NCBI GenBank assembly: GCA_945910815.1
Contig: CAMDZD010000009.1
Coordinates: 19,627 to 83,626 of the forward strand
Direction: 5' to 3'
Length of the DNA stretch: 64,000 nucleotides
Source of the DNA: an uncultured Clostridia bacterium
GTDB taxonomy: Bacteria; Bacillota; Clostridia; Oscillospirales; Ruminococcaceae
In this document: piece after piece, positions 8,524-17,281 of the stretch
Layout: each line of letters begins with the position of its first letter
How positions within the stretch are numbered: position 1 is the stretch's first letter
The notes under the pieces: generated by a model
Told to the model about the DNA's origin: nothing
Databases searched by the model: none
What the model saw: only the letters and a program-made list of their open reading frames with translations
Program-made: the position numbers and the translations under genes

Positions 8524-10956
8524 ATGGATATTTTTAAAATATTGTTTTTTATTGCTGTAATAATAACTGTTGTTTCGTCAGCAGTAATTATCAAAACTGC
8601 AAAAAAGCCTGAACCTCTGCTTCCTGATAATACACACAGCAATGATGAAAATGAAGAAGAAAACAAACCTCCCGAACCTCCAAAAAATAAAAAATTAATT
8701 TCATTTCTTCCTTTCAATGCGGGAACTGTTTCGATTTTTGCAGGCATAATTCTGAATATAATTCTGGGAATGATTGATACAGAATTTAAAAATGCTTTCA
8801 TTCTTATGGCAGTAACTCTTGTTTTTGAATATATATTTATGTGCTTTTATCATACATACGGAAAAAAACTCCTGAAATTCTGTGCAAAGACCCTTGCTGT
8901 ACTTTCAGTGCTTGAAATTACAGTATTTAATTTTCCGTCATATCATATATGGTTCGGAGACTATCAGCAGAAAACTCTTGATTTCAGTGAATGCTCCGTT
9001 GAAGTAGGCGAGGCTGATATAGATACCGAATCAGATACAGTTCATATAAAAGGCAAAAAAGAGGCTGTACTCACTTTTCCCGAACTTAATACACGAATCG
9101 GCACTATTCATACAAAAATAGAATACGTTAAAAATACAGAGCATGTTAAAACTGTTATAGATATTGCCGATGAAACTCATGCCGATTACAGATATGATAT
9201 TGCAAAGACAGATATAATAAAAGGTCAGGAAAATTCGGAATATATTCCATGTGAATTTTCGGGAGAGGTTTCAAAATTCAGAATAAAGTTTACAGGCTAC
9301 AACGAAAGTGATGAATTTATTATAAAAAGTGTAACTCTCAATGCGCCTATACCTTTTGAAATATCCTGTCTCAGAATCGGAATTATCGGAATACTTGCCG
9401 TTCTTGCATACTCAATATGCTGTCTGGAATCCTTTAAAGCTCCTTTCTGTCAGAAAAGAAAGCTTTGCAATATAATATTCTATGGTACAACAGTTATCTG
9501 CTGTATACTTGCTTTTCTTGTAGTAAACAGGGAACTCGGCAGAAACGTCACTATTAAAGACCATCTGAAATTAACTTACGGAAATCAGATTACTCAGGAA
9601 CTTGTTGATGCTTTTGAAAACGGACAAGTTTCACTCATTGATGAACCCGATGAGGCTATTAAGGAAATTGAAAATCCTTATGACTGGAGTCAGCGTAATG
9701 AAAACGGCGGTAGCTTTGCGTGGGACCATCTCTACTATAATGACAAATATTATTCATATTACGGCATAGCTCCGGTACTTCTTGTATATCTTCCTTATCA
9801 TATGATTACAGGTTATTACTGTTCAACCAATCTTTCAATAATGGTATTCAGTATAATAGGAATGATATTCCTGACACTTGCATATACACAGTTCCTCAGG
9901 AAGTTTTTTAATAATACTCCGGCAGGAATTGCAGTTGCAGGTCATATAATAATAATGTCGGCTTGCGGAATATGGTACAGTGTCGGAAGAAATATATTCT
10001 ATGAAATTTCAATGTCCTCAGGCTTTATGTTTGTTGCTCTGGGAACTTATTTCCTTTTATCTTCAAATGTTGTAAGCTCCGGAAATCTTTCATATGTCAG
10101 AACAGCTCTTTCATCGCTGTTTCTTGCAATAGCGGTACTTTGCAGACCTACACTCGCTGTATACTGCATATGTGCATGCGTATACTTTGCATACGGATTT
10201 TTCAAAAAGGATAATATCATAATAAATAAAGACGGTGAGGCAGTTTCAAAACCTGTCAAGAAAACGGCATTCCTTATATGTGCAATTGTACCCTTTGCGG
10301 TTCTCGGAGGATTTCAGATGTGGTATAACTACATAAGATTCGGCTCTCCGATAGATTTCGGAATACAGTATTCACTCACTATAAACGATTTCACACATTC
10401 ACAGTATCACACAATATTCGTTATAATAGGACTGTTTAACTATCTTTTCGCACCGCCTGCATTTTCTCCGGAATATCCGTTTATAACGACTCCTTTCTCA
10501 AAATTCGAGGCAAACGGATATTATTTCTCCGATTTCGGCAACACTTCCGGAATACTTTTCCTTGCATTTCCTGTCATAGCGTACATATTCAGCAGAAAGG
10601 CTCTTAAAAAGCTTCCGGACAGAAAATCAAGAATTAAAAGCCTTCTTCTTGTAGGACTTCCATGTGTTCTTATGCCGTTCATAATAATCTGTTCAATATG
10701 GGAAAGCGGTTATGCCGTAAGATATACAGCAGACTTTTCATGGCAGATTATTCTAGGTGCTTATGCTATAATTTTCTATCTGTATTCAAAAACAGAAAAT
10801 GAAACTAAAAAAGATTTTGTACGCAGATTTATGGCTGTATCAATGATATGTGCTGTTGTAATCAACGGTATTCAGATATTCAATTTCACATTCCCCGAAG
10901 GCGATTACCCCGCACTCTGCTATGAACTCGAAAAAATGATTGCTTTCTGGAAATAA
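8524..10956 (+). CDS. Large polytopic membrane protein, possibly a GT-C-type glycosyltransferase
   Basis: An 810-residue membrane protein with an N-terminal anchor, a Pro/Glu-rich linker (~residues 30-60), several helices, an extracytoplasmic beta-rich segment (~160-280), and then a long run of hydrophobic helices. The loop EIENPYDWSQ ... FAWDHLYYNDKYYSYYGIAP sits before the main helix bundle, as do donor-binding loops in GT-C enzymes. I recognise no named family. It lies 15 bp upstream of a GT2 polyprenyl-phosphate sugar synthase, which fits a pair in which the GT2 loads a lipid carrier and this protein transfers the sugar outside the cell (inference). The start at 8524 has AAAGGAG; the in-frame start at 8497 overlaps promoter-proximal sequence and lacks one. 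Confidence 0.7.
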   Translation: MDIFKILFFIAVIITVVSSAVIIKTAKKPEPLLPDNTHSNDENEEENKPPEPPKNKKLISFLPFNAGTVSIFAGIILNIILGMIDTEFKNAFILMAVTLVFEYIFMCFYHTYGKKLLKFCAKTLAVLSVLEITVFNFPSYHIWFGDYQQKTLDFSECSVEVGEADIDTESDTVHIKGKKEAVLTFPELNTRIGTIHTKIEYVKNTEHVKTVIDIADETHADYRYDIAKTDIIKGQENSEYIPCEFSGEVSKFRIKFTGYNESDEFIIKSVTLNAPIPFEISCLRIGIIGILAVLAYSICCLESFKAPFCQKRKLCNIIFYGTTVICCILAFLVVNRELGRNVTIKDHLKLTYGNQITQELVDAFENGQVSLIDEPDEAIKEIENPYDWSQRNENGGSFAWDHLYYNDKYYSYYGIAPVLLVYLPYHMITGYYCSTNLSIMVFSIIGMIFLTLAYTQFLRKFFNNTPAGIAVAGHIIIMSACGIWYSVGRNIFYEISMSSGFMFVALGTYFLLSSNVVSSGNLSYVRTALSSLFLAIAVLCRPTLAVYCICACVYFAYGFFKKDNIIINKDGEAVSKPVKKTAFLICAIVPFAVLGGFQMWYNYIRFGSPIDFGIQYSLTINDFTHSQYHTIFVIIGLFNYLFAPPAFSPEYPFITTPFSKFEANGYYFSDFGNTSGILFLAFPVIAYIFSRKALKKLPDRKSRIKSLLLVGLPCVLMPFIIICSIWESGYAVRYTADFSWQIILGAYAIIFYLYSKTENETKKDFVRRFMAVSMICAVVINGIQIFNFTFPEGDYPALCYELEKMIAFWK

Positions 10957-10971
10957 CGGAGGTTTAAAAAA

Positions 10972-11928
10972 ATGGATACACTTTATTTAGTTATACCCTG
11001 CTACAATGAAGAAGAAGTTCTTCCCGAAACTTCTTCACAGCTGAAAAAGAAAATTGTAAGCCTTATGGCAAAGGGTAAAATTTCCGCACAGAGCCGTATA
11101 GTATTTGTCAATGACGGCTCTAAGGACAAGACATGGGAAATTATTTCAAGGCTCCACGAAGAAGATAAAATCTTTCAGGGAATAAAGCTTTCAAGAAATA
11201 AAGGTCATCAGAATGCACTTCTCTGCGGTCTTATGACAGTTAAAGACCACTGCGACATGACTATTTCCCTTGACGCCGATTTACAGGACGATATAAACGC
11301 TATCGATGAAATGGTTGACAAGTACTATGAGGGCTGTGATGTTGTATACGGTGTAAGAAGTGCAAGAGATACTGATACATTCTTTAAAAAATTCACTGCC
11401 GAGGGATTTTATAAAGTCATGAAAATGATGGGTGCTGATGTCGTTTTCAATCATGCGGATTACCGTCTTATGAGCAGGAGAGCTTTGGACGGACTTCAGA
11501 GCTTTAAGGAAGTAAATCTCTTTCTCAGAGGAGTAGTTCCTATGATTGGCTACAAAAGCGATTCCGTATACTATGAACGCAAAGAACGTTTTGCAGGTGA
11601 ATCAAAATATCCTCTGAAAAAAATGCTTGCATTCGCTTGGGAGGGTATAACATCACTTTCCACGAAACCCATAAAAATGATTTCTATGCTTGGCGGACTC
11701 ATATTCATCATAAGCATTATAATGCTGATTTATTCCGTAGTACGTCATTTTATGGGTGCAACGGAAATCGGCTGGACTTCTACAATAGTATCAATATGGG
11801 CAATAGGAGGTCTCCAGCTCCTTGCAATAGGAATTATCGGTGAATATATCGGAAAAGTTTATCTCGAAACTAAGGAACGTCCGAAATTTATCGTTGAAAA
11901 ATACCTTTCAGATGATGAAAACAACTAA
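10972..11928 (+). CDS. GT2 polyprenyl-phosphate glycosyltransferase (GtrB/DPM1-like)
   Basis: A 318-residue enzyme. The N-terminal GT-A domain (residues ~1-220) has VIPCYNEEEVLP, FVNDGSKDKTW, and the metal/donor motif SLDADLQDD; HADYRLMSRRAL is typical of dolichol-phosphate mannose synthase-like enzymes. Two C-terminal membrane helices (~232-256 and ~268-292) anchor it. It should transfer a sugar from a nucleotide donor to undecaprenyl phosphate on the inner face of the membrane. It is co-transcribed with the membrane protein before it, the likely user of the product. Confidence 0.92.
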   Translation: MDTLYLVIPCYNEEEVLPETSSQLKKKIVSLMAKGKISAQSRIVFVNDGSKDKTWEIISRLHEEDKIFQGIKLSRNKGHQNALLCGLMTVKDHCDMTISLDADLQDDINAIDEMVDKYYEGCDVVYGVRSARDTDTFFKKFTAEGFYKVMKMMGADVVFNHADYRLMSRRALDGLQSFKEVNLFLRGVVPMIGYKSDSVYYERKERFAGESKYPLKKMLAFAWEGITSLSTKPIKMISMLGGLIFIISIIMLIYSVVRHFMGATEIGWTSTIVSIWAIGGLQLLAIGIIGEYIGKVYLETKERPKFIVEKYLSDDENN

Positions 11929-11959
11929 GGGAACGGCTTAAAACCGTTCCCCCTTTTTT
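11929..11959 (+). terminator. Intrinsic terminator after the GT2 gene
   Basis: GGGAACGG (11929-11936) pairs with CCGTTCCC (11944-11951), loop CTTAAAA, then CCTTTTTT. It starts at the GT2 stop codon. No good U-run lies on the minus side, where the pilus operon ends. Confidence 0.9.
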
Positions 11960-11963
11960 ATGC

Positions 11964-12362
11964 TTATTTTACGTTTACAGTTACGGAAATATTTTCGTCC
12001 GAATCCATCATGACAATTGTTACCGTACAAGTACCCTCAGAAACGGCTGTTATAGTTCCGTAATCGTCAACAGTTGCTATGCTGTTGTCGGAGCTTATCC
12101 ATATTGGCTTTGAATCCGTTTCAACATCGGTCAGCTCTGCCTTGCAGGTTTCACCTGCTTTCAGTTCTATTTCATATGAGCTTTCCTGAACAAAACTGCT
12201 CATACTGCTACTGCTATCGGAAGATACCTGACTGCTTTCGGAACTGCTTTCATCATTGCGTCCGGAGAGAACAATAAGACATATTGCTATTGCTATTATC
12301 ATAAAAAGAACTGCAAGGCATATTTTAAGTATAATATTTCTGTTTTTGCTTTTTTCACTCAT
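11964..12362 (-). CDS. Membrane-anchored Ig-like (BIG2) domain protein
   Basis: A 132-residue protein: short cytoplasmic N-terminus, one hydrophobic anchor (~residues 12-33), a Ser-rich stalk (~36-58), then a bacterial Ig-like BIG2 domain with the signature WISSDNSIATVDDYG and a closing GTCTVTIV strand. It is the last gene of the pilus operon, 9 bp after the second sortase. The giant adhesin carries a BIG2 domain of its own. It has no sorting signal, so it probably stays at the membrane; a role in pilus base assembly or retention is a guess. Confidence 0.8.
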   Translation of the reverse strand: MSEKSKNRNIILKICLAVLFMIIAIAICLIVLSGRNDESSSESSQVSSDSSSSMSSFVQESSYEIELKAGETCKAELTDVETDSKPIWISSDNSIATVDDYGTITAVSEGTCTVTIVMMDSDENISVTVNVK

Positions 12363-12371
12363 ATTAATTCC

Positions 12372-13025
12372 TCACTTTATTTCAATTGCTCTGACTGTAA
12401 CACGGCTCTGACCGCTCAGAGTACATGTAAAAAGTGTCAAGTCCCAGCTGTCATCAGAACCAAATTCCATTGACTCAATATTATATCCGTCAATTATTTC
12501 CGATTGTACTACTTCATAATTATGAGAAATTCCGTCCGCATCGGTAATAACTATAATATCACCACTGTTAAGCTCCTGAATCCTGCCGAAATGCGAACGG
12601 TAATTATGTGATGCTATTATCAAATTTCCTTCGGCAATACTTCCTTTATAACGACAGGGAGATAATTTAAGATTTGGATAGCTCCATTCGCTTATAATGG
12701 GAAGTTCAACATCAAGTGACGGAATCAGAATTGTTCCTATATAGTAATTATCGTCTATCCGGATAGTTTTTTCTTCGGGAACTGTTGTGGATTCTTCATA
12801 TTTCTGATATTCCTGAAAAATATCATTATATGTTGCAGATTCAATAAATTCAGTTGTCTGAACAGCTGTTGTATCAGGGATAACCTCTTTAAGTTCGATG
12901 AGAATTTCTCTTGCATTCTCACTGCTTTCCCTGTCCTGTCTGAAATTTAAAAAAACAAGAAACAATGATGCCAGAAGCATCATTGTCCCCGTTATTATAA
13001 AGCATAAGCCTTTTTTATTCTTCAT
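12372..13025 (-). CDS. Sortase, second enzyme of the pilus operon
   Basis: A 217-residue sortase with one N-terminal membrane helix and no C-terminal one, so unlike class C enzymes. Catalytic candidates are His140 in IIASHNYRSHFG, Cys201 in LTLFTCTLSGQSR, and Arg208 or Arg212. The TLFTC motif fits class A/D-like housekeeping or pilus-anchoring sortases. Its start overlaps the minor pilin gene by 11 bp, so it is translationally coupled. It probably attaches finished pili to the cell wall, or processes the LPQTG minor pilin (inference). Confidence 0.9.
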   Translation of the reverse strand: MKNKKGLCFIITGTMMLLASLFLVFLNFRQDRESSENAREILIELKEVIPDTTAVQTTEFIESATYNDIFQEYQKYEESTTVPEEKTIRIDDNYYIGTILIPSLDVELPIISEWSYPNLKLSPCRYKGSIAEGNLIIASHNYRSHFGRIQELNSGDIIVITDADGISHNYEVVQSEIIDGYNIESMEFGSDDSWDLTLFTCTLSGQSRVTVRAIEIK

Positions 13026-14106
13026 GCTGATTTTCTTTCCTTGAACGTATCCTCAGACCCATTGCTATAAATACAATTCCTCCTCCTGCAAGCAGAGGAA
13101 CAGGCCACCAGAGCTGTCCTGTCTGCGGGAGCTTTTCGGCAGGTGCCGTTGTTATACTGGTTTTCGGGGAATCTGAATTTTCCGGCTTAACGGAAGTTGT
13201 TGTATAAGTTCCCGATGATAAAACTCCCGATGATAATACTGTTGTTTCCGTCATTGTGGAAGTTGTTTCCGTTACAGGTTCGGTTGTTTCGGGAGGTTCA
13301 GCAGAAACATCATATTTTTTATGAGTATTTACAATAACATACTGTGTTTCATTGGAACGGTATATAACTGTATAATCTTCCGGAATATTAATTTCCTTGA
13401 CTCTCCAGTCAGTATGTGCCGTGGCAGTCCATGTATAGCTCCAGTCATTTTCTTCGCTGAGAGTTATCGTACTGTCATATTCACCGTCCTTATACATCTC
13501 AACAGTAATTTTAACGCTTGTATCGAATGGTTCATCTTCTGCATTACGCCATATTTTTCTTACTGTATAGTCTGCATCTTTTTCATCAAGAACTCCGAAT
13601 TTGAAGAATTTCGGATATACAGTGTAATTCTGGTTTGAACCGTTTTCCTCTCCGATTTCAACTATAAACGGAATCGGTATATAAGTTGTAACTCCGACTT
13701 TCAGCCTTTTACCGCATACAAGATATAAACCCTGTTCCAGTCCTGTAAAATCTATAATGCCGTTATCGTCAGTAATTTCTGACTGCAAAGGCTTGATTTT
13801 ATCAATAATTGCATAAGTTTCGAGAGTAGAGGCAATATCACTTAAAGCATCGGCAGAAATATCCTTAAAGGATACTTTATAATCGGAAAATTCACCGTCA
13901 GTTGCAAAAGAATTTCCGTTTCTTTTTCCGGCATAGAAAATATTCCACTGCATACCCGATAACTCAACATCATCAAACTTACAAACAAGCTTTAACGAGC
14001 CGTCCGCATAATCCTGAGCATAAACCGGAATAAAAGTTCCGGCTAAAATCCACAAAAGCAATCCGAAAGCAATCATCAGTGAACTGATTTTTCTGTAAAT
14101 ACGCAC
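13015..14106 (-). CDS. Minor pilin with Cna-B domain and LPQTG sorting signal
   Basis: A 363-residue secreted protein: signal peptide (1-30), an N-terminal beta-rich domain with an FTGLEQGLYLV E-box-like strand, and one Cna-B domain (VRKIWRNAEDEPF ... ITVEMYKDGEYDSTI, ~180-265). A Thr/Pro-rich stalk (~270-325), the LPQTG motif at ~326, a membrane helix and a basic tail follow. It resembles basal or accessory pilins of sortase-assembled pili. It follows srtC by 2 bp and overlaps the next sortase, so the order pilin-sortase-basal pilin-sortase is tightly coupled. Confidence 0.88.
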   Translation of the reverse strand: MRIYRKISSLMIAFGLLLWILAGTFIPVYAQDYADGSLKLVCKFDDVELSGMQWNIFYAGKRNGNSFATDGEFSDYKVSFKDISADALSDIASTLETYAIIDKIKPLQSEITDDNGIIDFTGLEQGLYLVCGKRLKVGVTTYIPIPFIVEIGEENGSNQNYTVYPKFFKFGVLDEKDADYTVRKIWRNAEDEPFDTSVKITVEMYKDGEYDSTITLSEENDWSYTWTATAHTDWRVKEINIPEDYTVIYRSNETQYVIVNTHKKYDVSAEPPETTEPVTETTSTMTETTVLSSGVLSSGTYTTTSVKPENSDSPKTSITTAPAEKLPQTGQLWWPVPLLAGGGIVFIAMGLRIRSRKENQHEE

Positions 14107-14108
14107 AG

Positions 14109-14996
14109 TTAATCACCGTCCTTATCATTTGGAAGTATATATATAAGGTTTTTGTATGGCAGAGCAGTTTTAGTCTTGTGTTTACTTGAAAAAGCCCAGA
14201 AAATAATTAAAAGAATCAGAAGAAAGAATCCGATTACCGGAATAACAAGCATTGGGTCAACCTGAACCGCATCAGCAGTAATCTTTACTGTTTTAGCATA
14301 TACAGTATCAACACGGTGAGAGCGTATAAGCAGACGGTGCGTATTTACTCCGTAAGGCGTGCATGTCATAAGCGTAACATAATCACCGCCGGGAATAATA
14401 GCAAGTTTGTCCATTTCCTCCGGCTTGACAATCAGAATTTCTTCAACTTCATAAGTAAAAATCTGGTCAAGAATCGTGATTGTAAAAGTATCTCCCTTGA
14501 CAAGCTGGTCAAGGTCAGTAAAAAGACGTGCAGAGGGCAGTCCTCTGTGAGCCGATATTACAGCATGAGTATTTTCTCCGCCTACCGGCAATGATGAACC
14601 TTTAAGATGTCCCGCTGCAATATTCAATACTTCGGCAGATGTTCCGTGATAAATCGGGAGTTCAACTTTTATTACAGGAATTGTTATATATCCCATAATT
14701 CCCGTTCCCGATATATCAAGTATACTGTCATAACCGCTTATTTCATCGGGATTTGAAAAGGGTGCATATGTTTCTGCAAGCTTTTTATTGTATTCATTGG
14801 CTTTCGCCCATATATCATCATAGCGGTCAGGGTCAATATTCTGTATTGTCTGGTCATAGTTTGCAATTGCCCGGCTCTGAACCTTTGAGTTCCACCAGTC
14901 GCTGACCGTCGGATAAAGCATCACGGAGAGTCCCACAATCAGAATTATTACTAAAACAACTGTGGAAATTATGCCTGTTTTCTTTTTGCCGTTCAT
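14109..14996 (-). CDS. srtC: Class C (pilus-polymerising) sortase
   Basis: A 295-residue sortase with membrane helices at both ends (about 8-30 and 250-272), the class C layout. Active-site residues are His150 in VISAHRGLPSARLF, Cys212 in LMTCTPYGVNTHRLL and Arg221. The usual DPF/DPW lid motif is degenerate (YAPFSNPDE near residue 80). It should join the LPSTG backbone subunits through lysine side chains into a covalent fibre. It lies just downstream of the backbone pilin and is separated from it by a strong stem-loop. Confidence 0.93.
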   Translation of the reverse strand: MNGKKKTGIISTVVLVIILIVGLSVMLYPTVSDWWNSKVQSRAIANYDQTIQNIDPDRYDDIWAKANEYNKKLAETYAPFSNPDEISGYDSILDISGTGIMGYITIPVIKVELPIYHGTSAEVLNIAAGHLKGSSLPVGGENTHAVISAHRGLPSARLFTDLDQLVKGDTFTITILDQIFTYEVEEILIVKPEEMDKLAIIPGGDYVTLMTCTPYGVNTHRLLIRSHRVDTVYAKTVKITADAVQVDPMLVIPVIGFFLLILLIIFWAFSSKHKTKTALPYKNLIYILPNDKDGD

Positions 14997-14999
14997 GAA

Positions 15000-15217
15000 A
15001 CCCTCCCTGATGTTTAGCAGGAAAATTATCTTAATGTCGAAACTCCGATTTTTTAAAACTGCATTTTAACCGCTGTATTTCGTCATAATTACAGTTTTAA
15101 TTCAAAAAATATTCGTCAAAACAATATTGAAATGCCGTTATTCCGGTTATGCACAAAATATCCGGAGTTTCGTTGGGGCGAAACAATGTCCGCCCCTTTG
15201 TTTTTATTCAGTTGTGA
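15000..15217. other. Intergenic region between srtC and backbone pilin
   Basis: 218 bp with no ORF. It holds a GC-rich stem-loop at 15175-15196 and distant 10-bp complementary arms, CGAAACTCCG at 15038-15047 and CGGAGTTTCG at 15163-15172, that could fold much of the spacer into one structure. Confidence 0.7.
15175..15196 (-). other. GC-rich stem-loop just 3' of the backbone pilin gene
   Basis: GGGGCG (15175-15180) pairs with CGCCCC (15191-15196). On the minus (operon) strand no U-run follows, so it looks like an mRNA-stabilising or attenuating hairpin rather than a full terminator. A T-rich stretch lies on the plus side only. Confidence 0.6.
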
Positions 15218-17065
15218 TTAGTCTTCTTTTTTACCCATTCTCTTCTTTGTGATGAGGAATACGCCTGCTACTGCTACCATTGCTCCGCCACCTACATAGA
15301 AAAGGGTTGTACCTATACCACCGGTTGACGGGAGTGTTGAGCCTTTCTTGTTTTCGATTGTTCCTCGTGCAATACCCTCACCAACGGTTCCTGTTTTTTC
15401 TCCACTATTTCCAACTGTATATTTAAATGATGTCAATGCTGATGATGCTTCACCGTTCCATTCCTGGTTATTTACTGTTCCACCAGAAATTACAACTGTA
15501 GTATCTTCAATAGGATTATAGCCATCAAGTGGCTTTGTTTCAACAAGCGTGTATGTACCGTCATCAAGACCGATTACCTTAAATTGACCCTTTGAATCTG
15601 ATACAAGCTTTGAACCGTCAGTTGATTCAGTAGCCCAGCCTGTAACTTTTCCATCTGCATCAACAGTTACAAATTCACCATTTGCATTTTTAAGCTTGAA
15701 CTCAACATTTCCCAGTGGATTTTTAGTAACACCATCAACCTTTGTGAAATCAGCTTCGTATGTAAATACAATTACCTTATCCTCTGGAGTTTTACCTGTA
15801 TTTTCACCCGGCTTATCTGGAGTATCAGGAGTATCTTCTTTACTATCAGTTAAATCAGGTTTATATGAAACGTTTGGATTGTTTGAATATGTAAGGTCAA
15901 CCTTATTTTCCTGACCAGGAAGACCTATTTCAGCTGTATTATTCAATTTTGCTCTGTATTCAACAGTAACAACTGTGCTTGCAGTAACACCGCTATAAGC
16001 CTTAATATCTTCAAACGATATGCTTATTACCTGTCCATTAACACTAACACGGCAGTTTTTACCTGTATCATCAGATGTTGTCCAACCTGTGTCACCCTTA
16101 GTTGCTGTTATTTCCGCGTTTCCAACTTTTATTGTTAAAGATGTTGGCATATCAAATTGTGTGCCAAGAGTATCAGTAAAGTTATAGTAATAGTGTTCAT
16201 AGTTAGCAATATCCTGTGGCATTGTACCATAAAGCTTAAACGGAACAGAATCGCCTATGCAGTAGTCTGCAACATCATTCCAAGTACCATTTGTTGTATC
16301 GGTTTCTTTAAATGAACCTATAGTTGCCTCGCCTGTTACTGTCTTTGTATTTTCCTTAACCTTTTTCATAACCTCAGGCAAACCAACCTTAGCTGTGCCG
16401 GTACCTACTTGAAGCAGTGAAGCGTCTTTACCTATTACTGTAAGCATACCAAGAGACATAGAATCATAATTAGTTATATAACTCGGATTGCCATTTTCGT
16501 CTGTTCCGCTTATTGCTGTGGCATCGCATGTTACTACATAGTAACCATTATCTATGTTGTTCGTGTCATTGCCAAATAATACACTGCCTTCCGAAAAAGT
16601 TCCGCTTGTTCCTGTTCCATTTTTATTTAAAACAGCTAATTTTGCAAAAGCCTGAGCCATAGGACTATCATTGCTCCAAGTTCCTATAATATCAGATACA
16701 GCCTGTGCAGAAGCAGCATTATTTTCAGCTGTAACACTGGCAAAAGCACTTGAAAAAGTTGCATCTGTCTTTAAGTCGTCTATAAATGCTAAAACATCAA
16801 TGCCATTGCCCCAACCTGTAACAGTTAATTTTGCGGGGGTTTCTACTGTATTAGTACCTGAGAGAGTGGTTGCTGGTATATAATCACCTGTAAATATCTG
16901 ATATGCTTTTATATTTCTTATCGACTCGGCTGATATACCACTGGGGACAGTTAAAGTAGCTGAAGTTTGTGCCGAAGCGGTAAGAGACATAGTCATCGGA
17001 GCAGCCATGCAAGCCGTCATAAGAACCGCAGTAGCGATGCTTGCGAATTTTTTCATTTTATTCAT
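15218..17065 (-). CDS. Backbone (major) pilin, LPSTG-anchored
   Basis: A 615-residue FimA/SpaA-type shaft pilin. Order: Sec signal peptide (1-33, ending ASAQT), an N-terminal domain (~40-215), an isopeptide-forming D2 domain (~225-400), a Pro/Thr/Asp linker with repeated DTPDKPG, a SpaA/Cna-B domain (~430-535) with the E-box TYTLVETKPLDGYN, the sorting motif LPSTG, a membrane helix and a basic tail. A Lys-rich strand after GLPEVMKKVKEN is a candidate site for the inter-subunit bond. AAGGAG precedes the ATG. It sits between tip adhesin and class C sortase with a stem-loop on either side, which suggests expression at a level different from its neighbours. Confidence 0.93.
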   Translation of the reverse strand: MNKMKKFASIATAVLMTACMAAPMTMSLTASAQTSATLTVPSGISAESIRNIKAYQIFTGDYIPATTLSGTNTVETPAKLTVTGWGNGIDVLAFIDDLKTDATFSSAFASVTAENNAASAQAVSDIIGTWSNDSPMAQAFAKLAVLNKNGTGTSGTFSEGSVLFGNDTNNIDNGYYVVTCDATAISGTDENGNPSYITNYDSMSLGMLTVIGKDASLLQVGTGTAKVGLPEVMKKVKENTKTVTGEATIGSFKETDTTNGTWNDVADYCIGDSVPFKLYGTMPQDIANYEHYYYNFTDTLGTQFDMPTSLTIKVGNAEITATKGDTGWTTSDDTGKNCRVSVNGQVISISFEDIKAYSGVTASTVVTVEYRAKLNNTAEIGLPGQENKVDLTYSNNPNVSYKPDLTDSKEDTPDTPDKPGENTGKTPEDKVIVFTYEADFTKVDGVTKNPLGNVEFKLKNANGEFVTVDADGKVTGWATESTDGSKLVSDSKGQFKVIGLDDGTYTLVETKPLDGYNPIEDTTVVISGGTVNNQEWNGEASSALTSFKYTVGNSGEKTGTVGEGIARGTIENKKGSTLPSTGGIGTTLFYVGGGAMVAVAGVFLITKKRMGKKED

Positions 17066-17281
17066 AATAAATTCTCCTTTTCCCTCACATAACAGTGAGA
17101 CTAAATTTTTTTGTGCCTGTAAAATAGTTCAACAAATTCCTTGCAATTATTGTATCACATATTTTTTAGCTTGTCAAGAAACTTAATGCATTTTTGACAG
17201 TTTGTTTAATTTTTGTTGGTAAAATTTGTACGCTTTGTATATTCAGCTCCGGAAATCCGGAAACTTCCGGAGCGTGATATA
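17066..17281. other. Intergenic region between backbone pilin and giant adhesin
   Basis: 216 bp without an ORF. It contains the stem-loop at 17246-17273 and AT-rich sequence. I see no clear -35/-10 pair, although an internal promoter for the pilin is possible. Confidence 0.5.
17246..17273 (-). other. Stem-loop just 3' of the giant adhesin gene
   Basis: Nine-bp arms GCTCCGGAA (17246-17254) and TTCCGGAGC (17265-17273) are present, with no U-run on the operon strand. It lies 8 bp beyond the adhesin stop codon. Confidence 0.6.

Noticed and set aside
8427..8801. 124-codon minus frame
   Set aside because: It covers the promoter and start of the plus-strand membrane protein gene and has no start signal.
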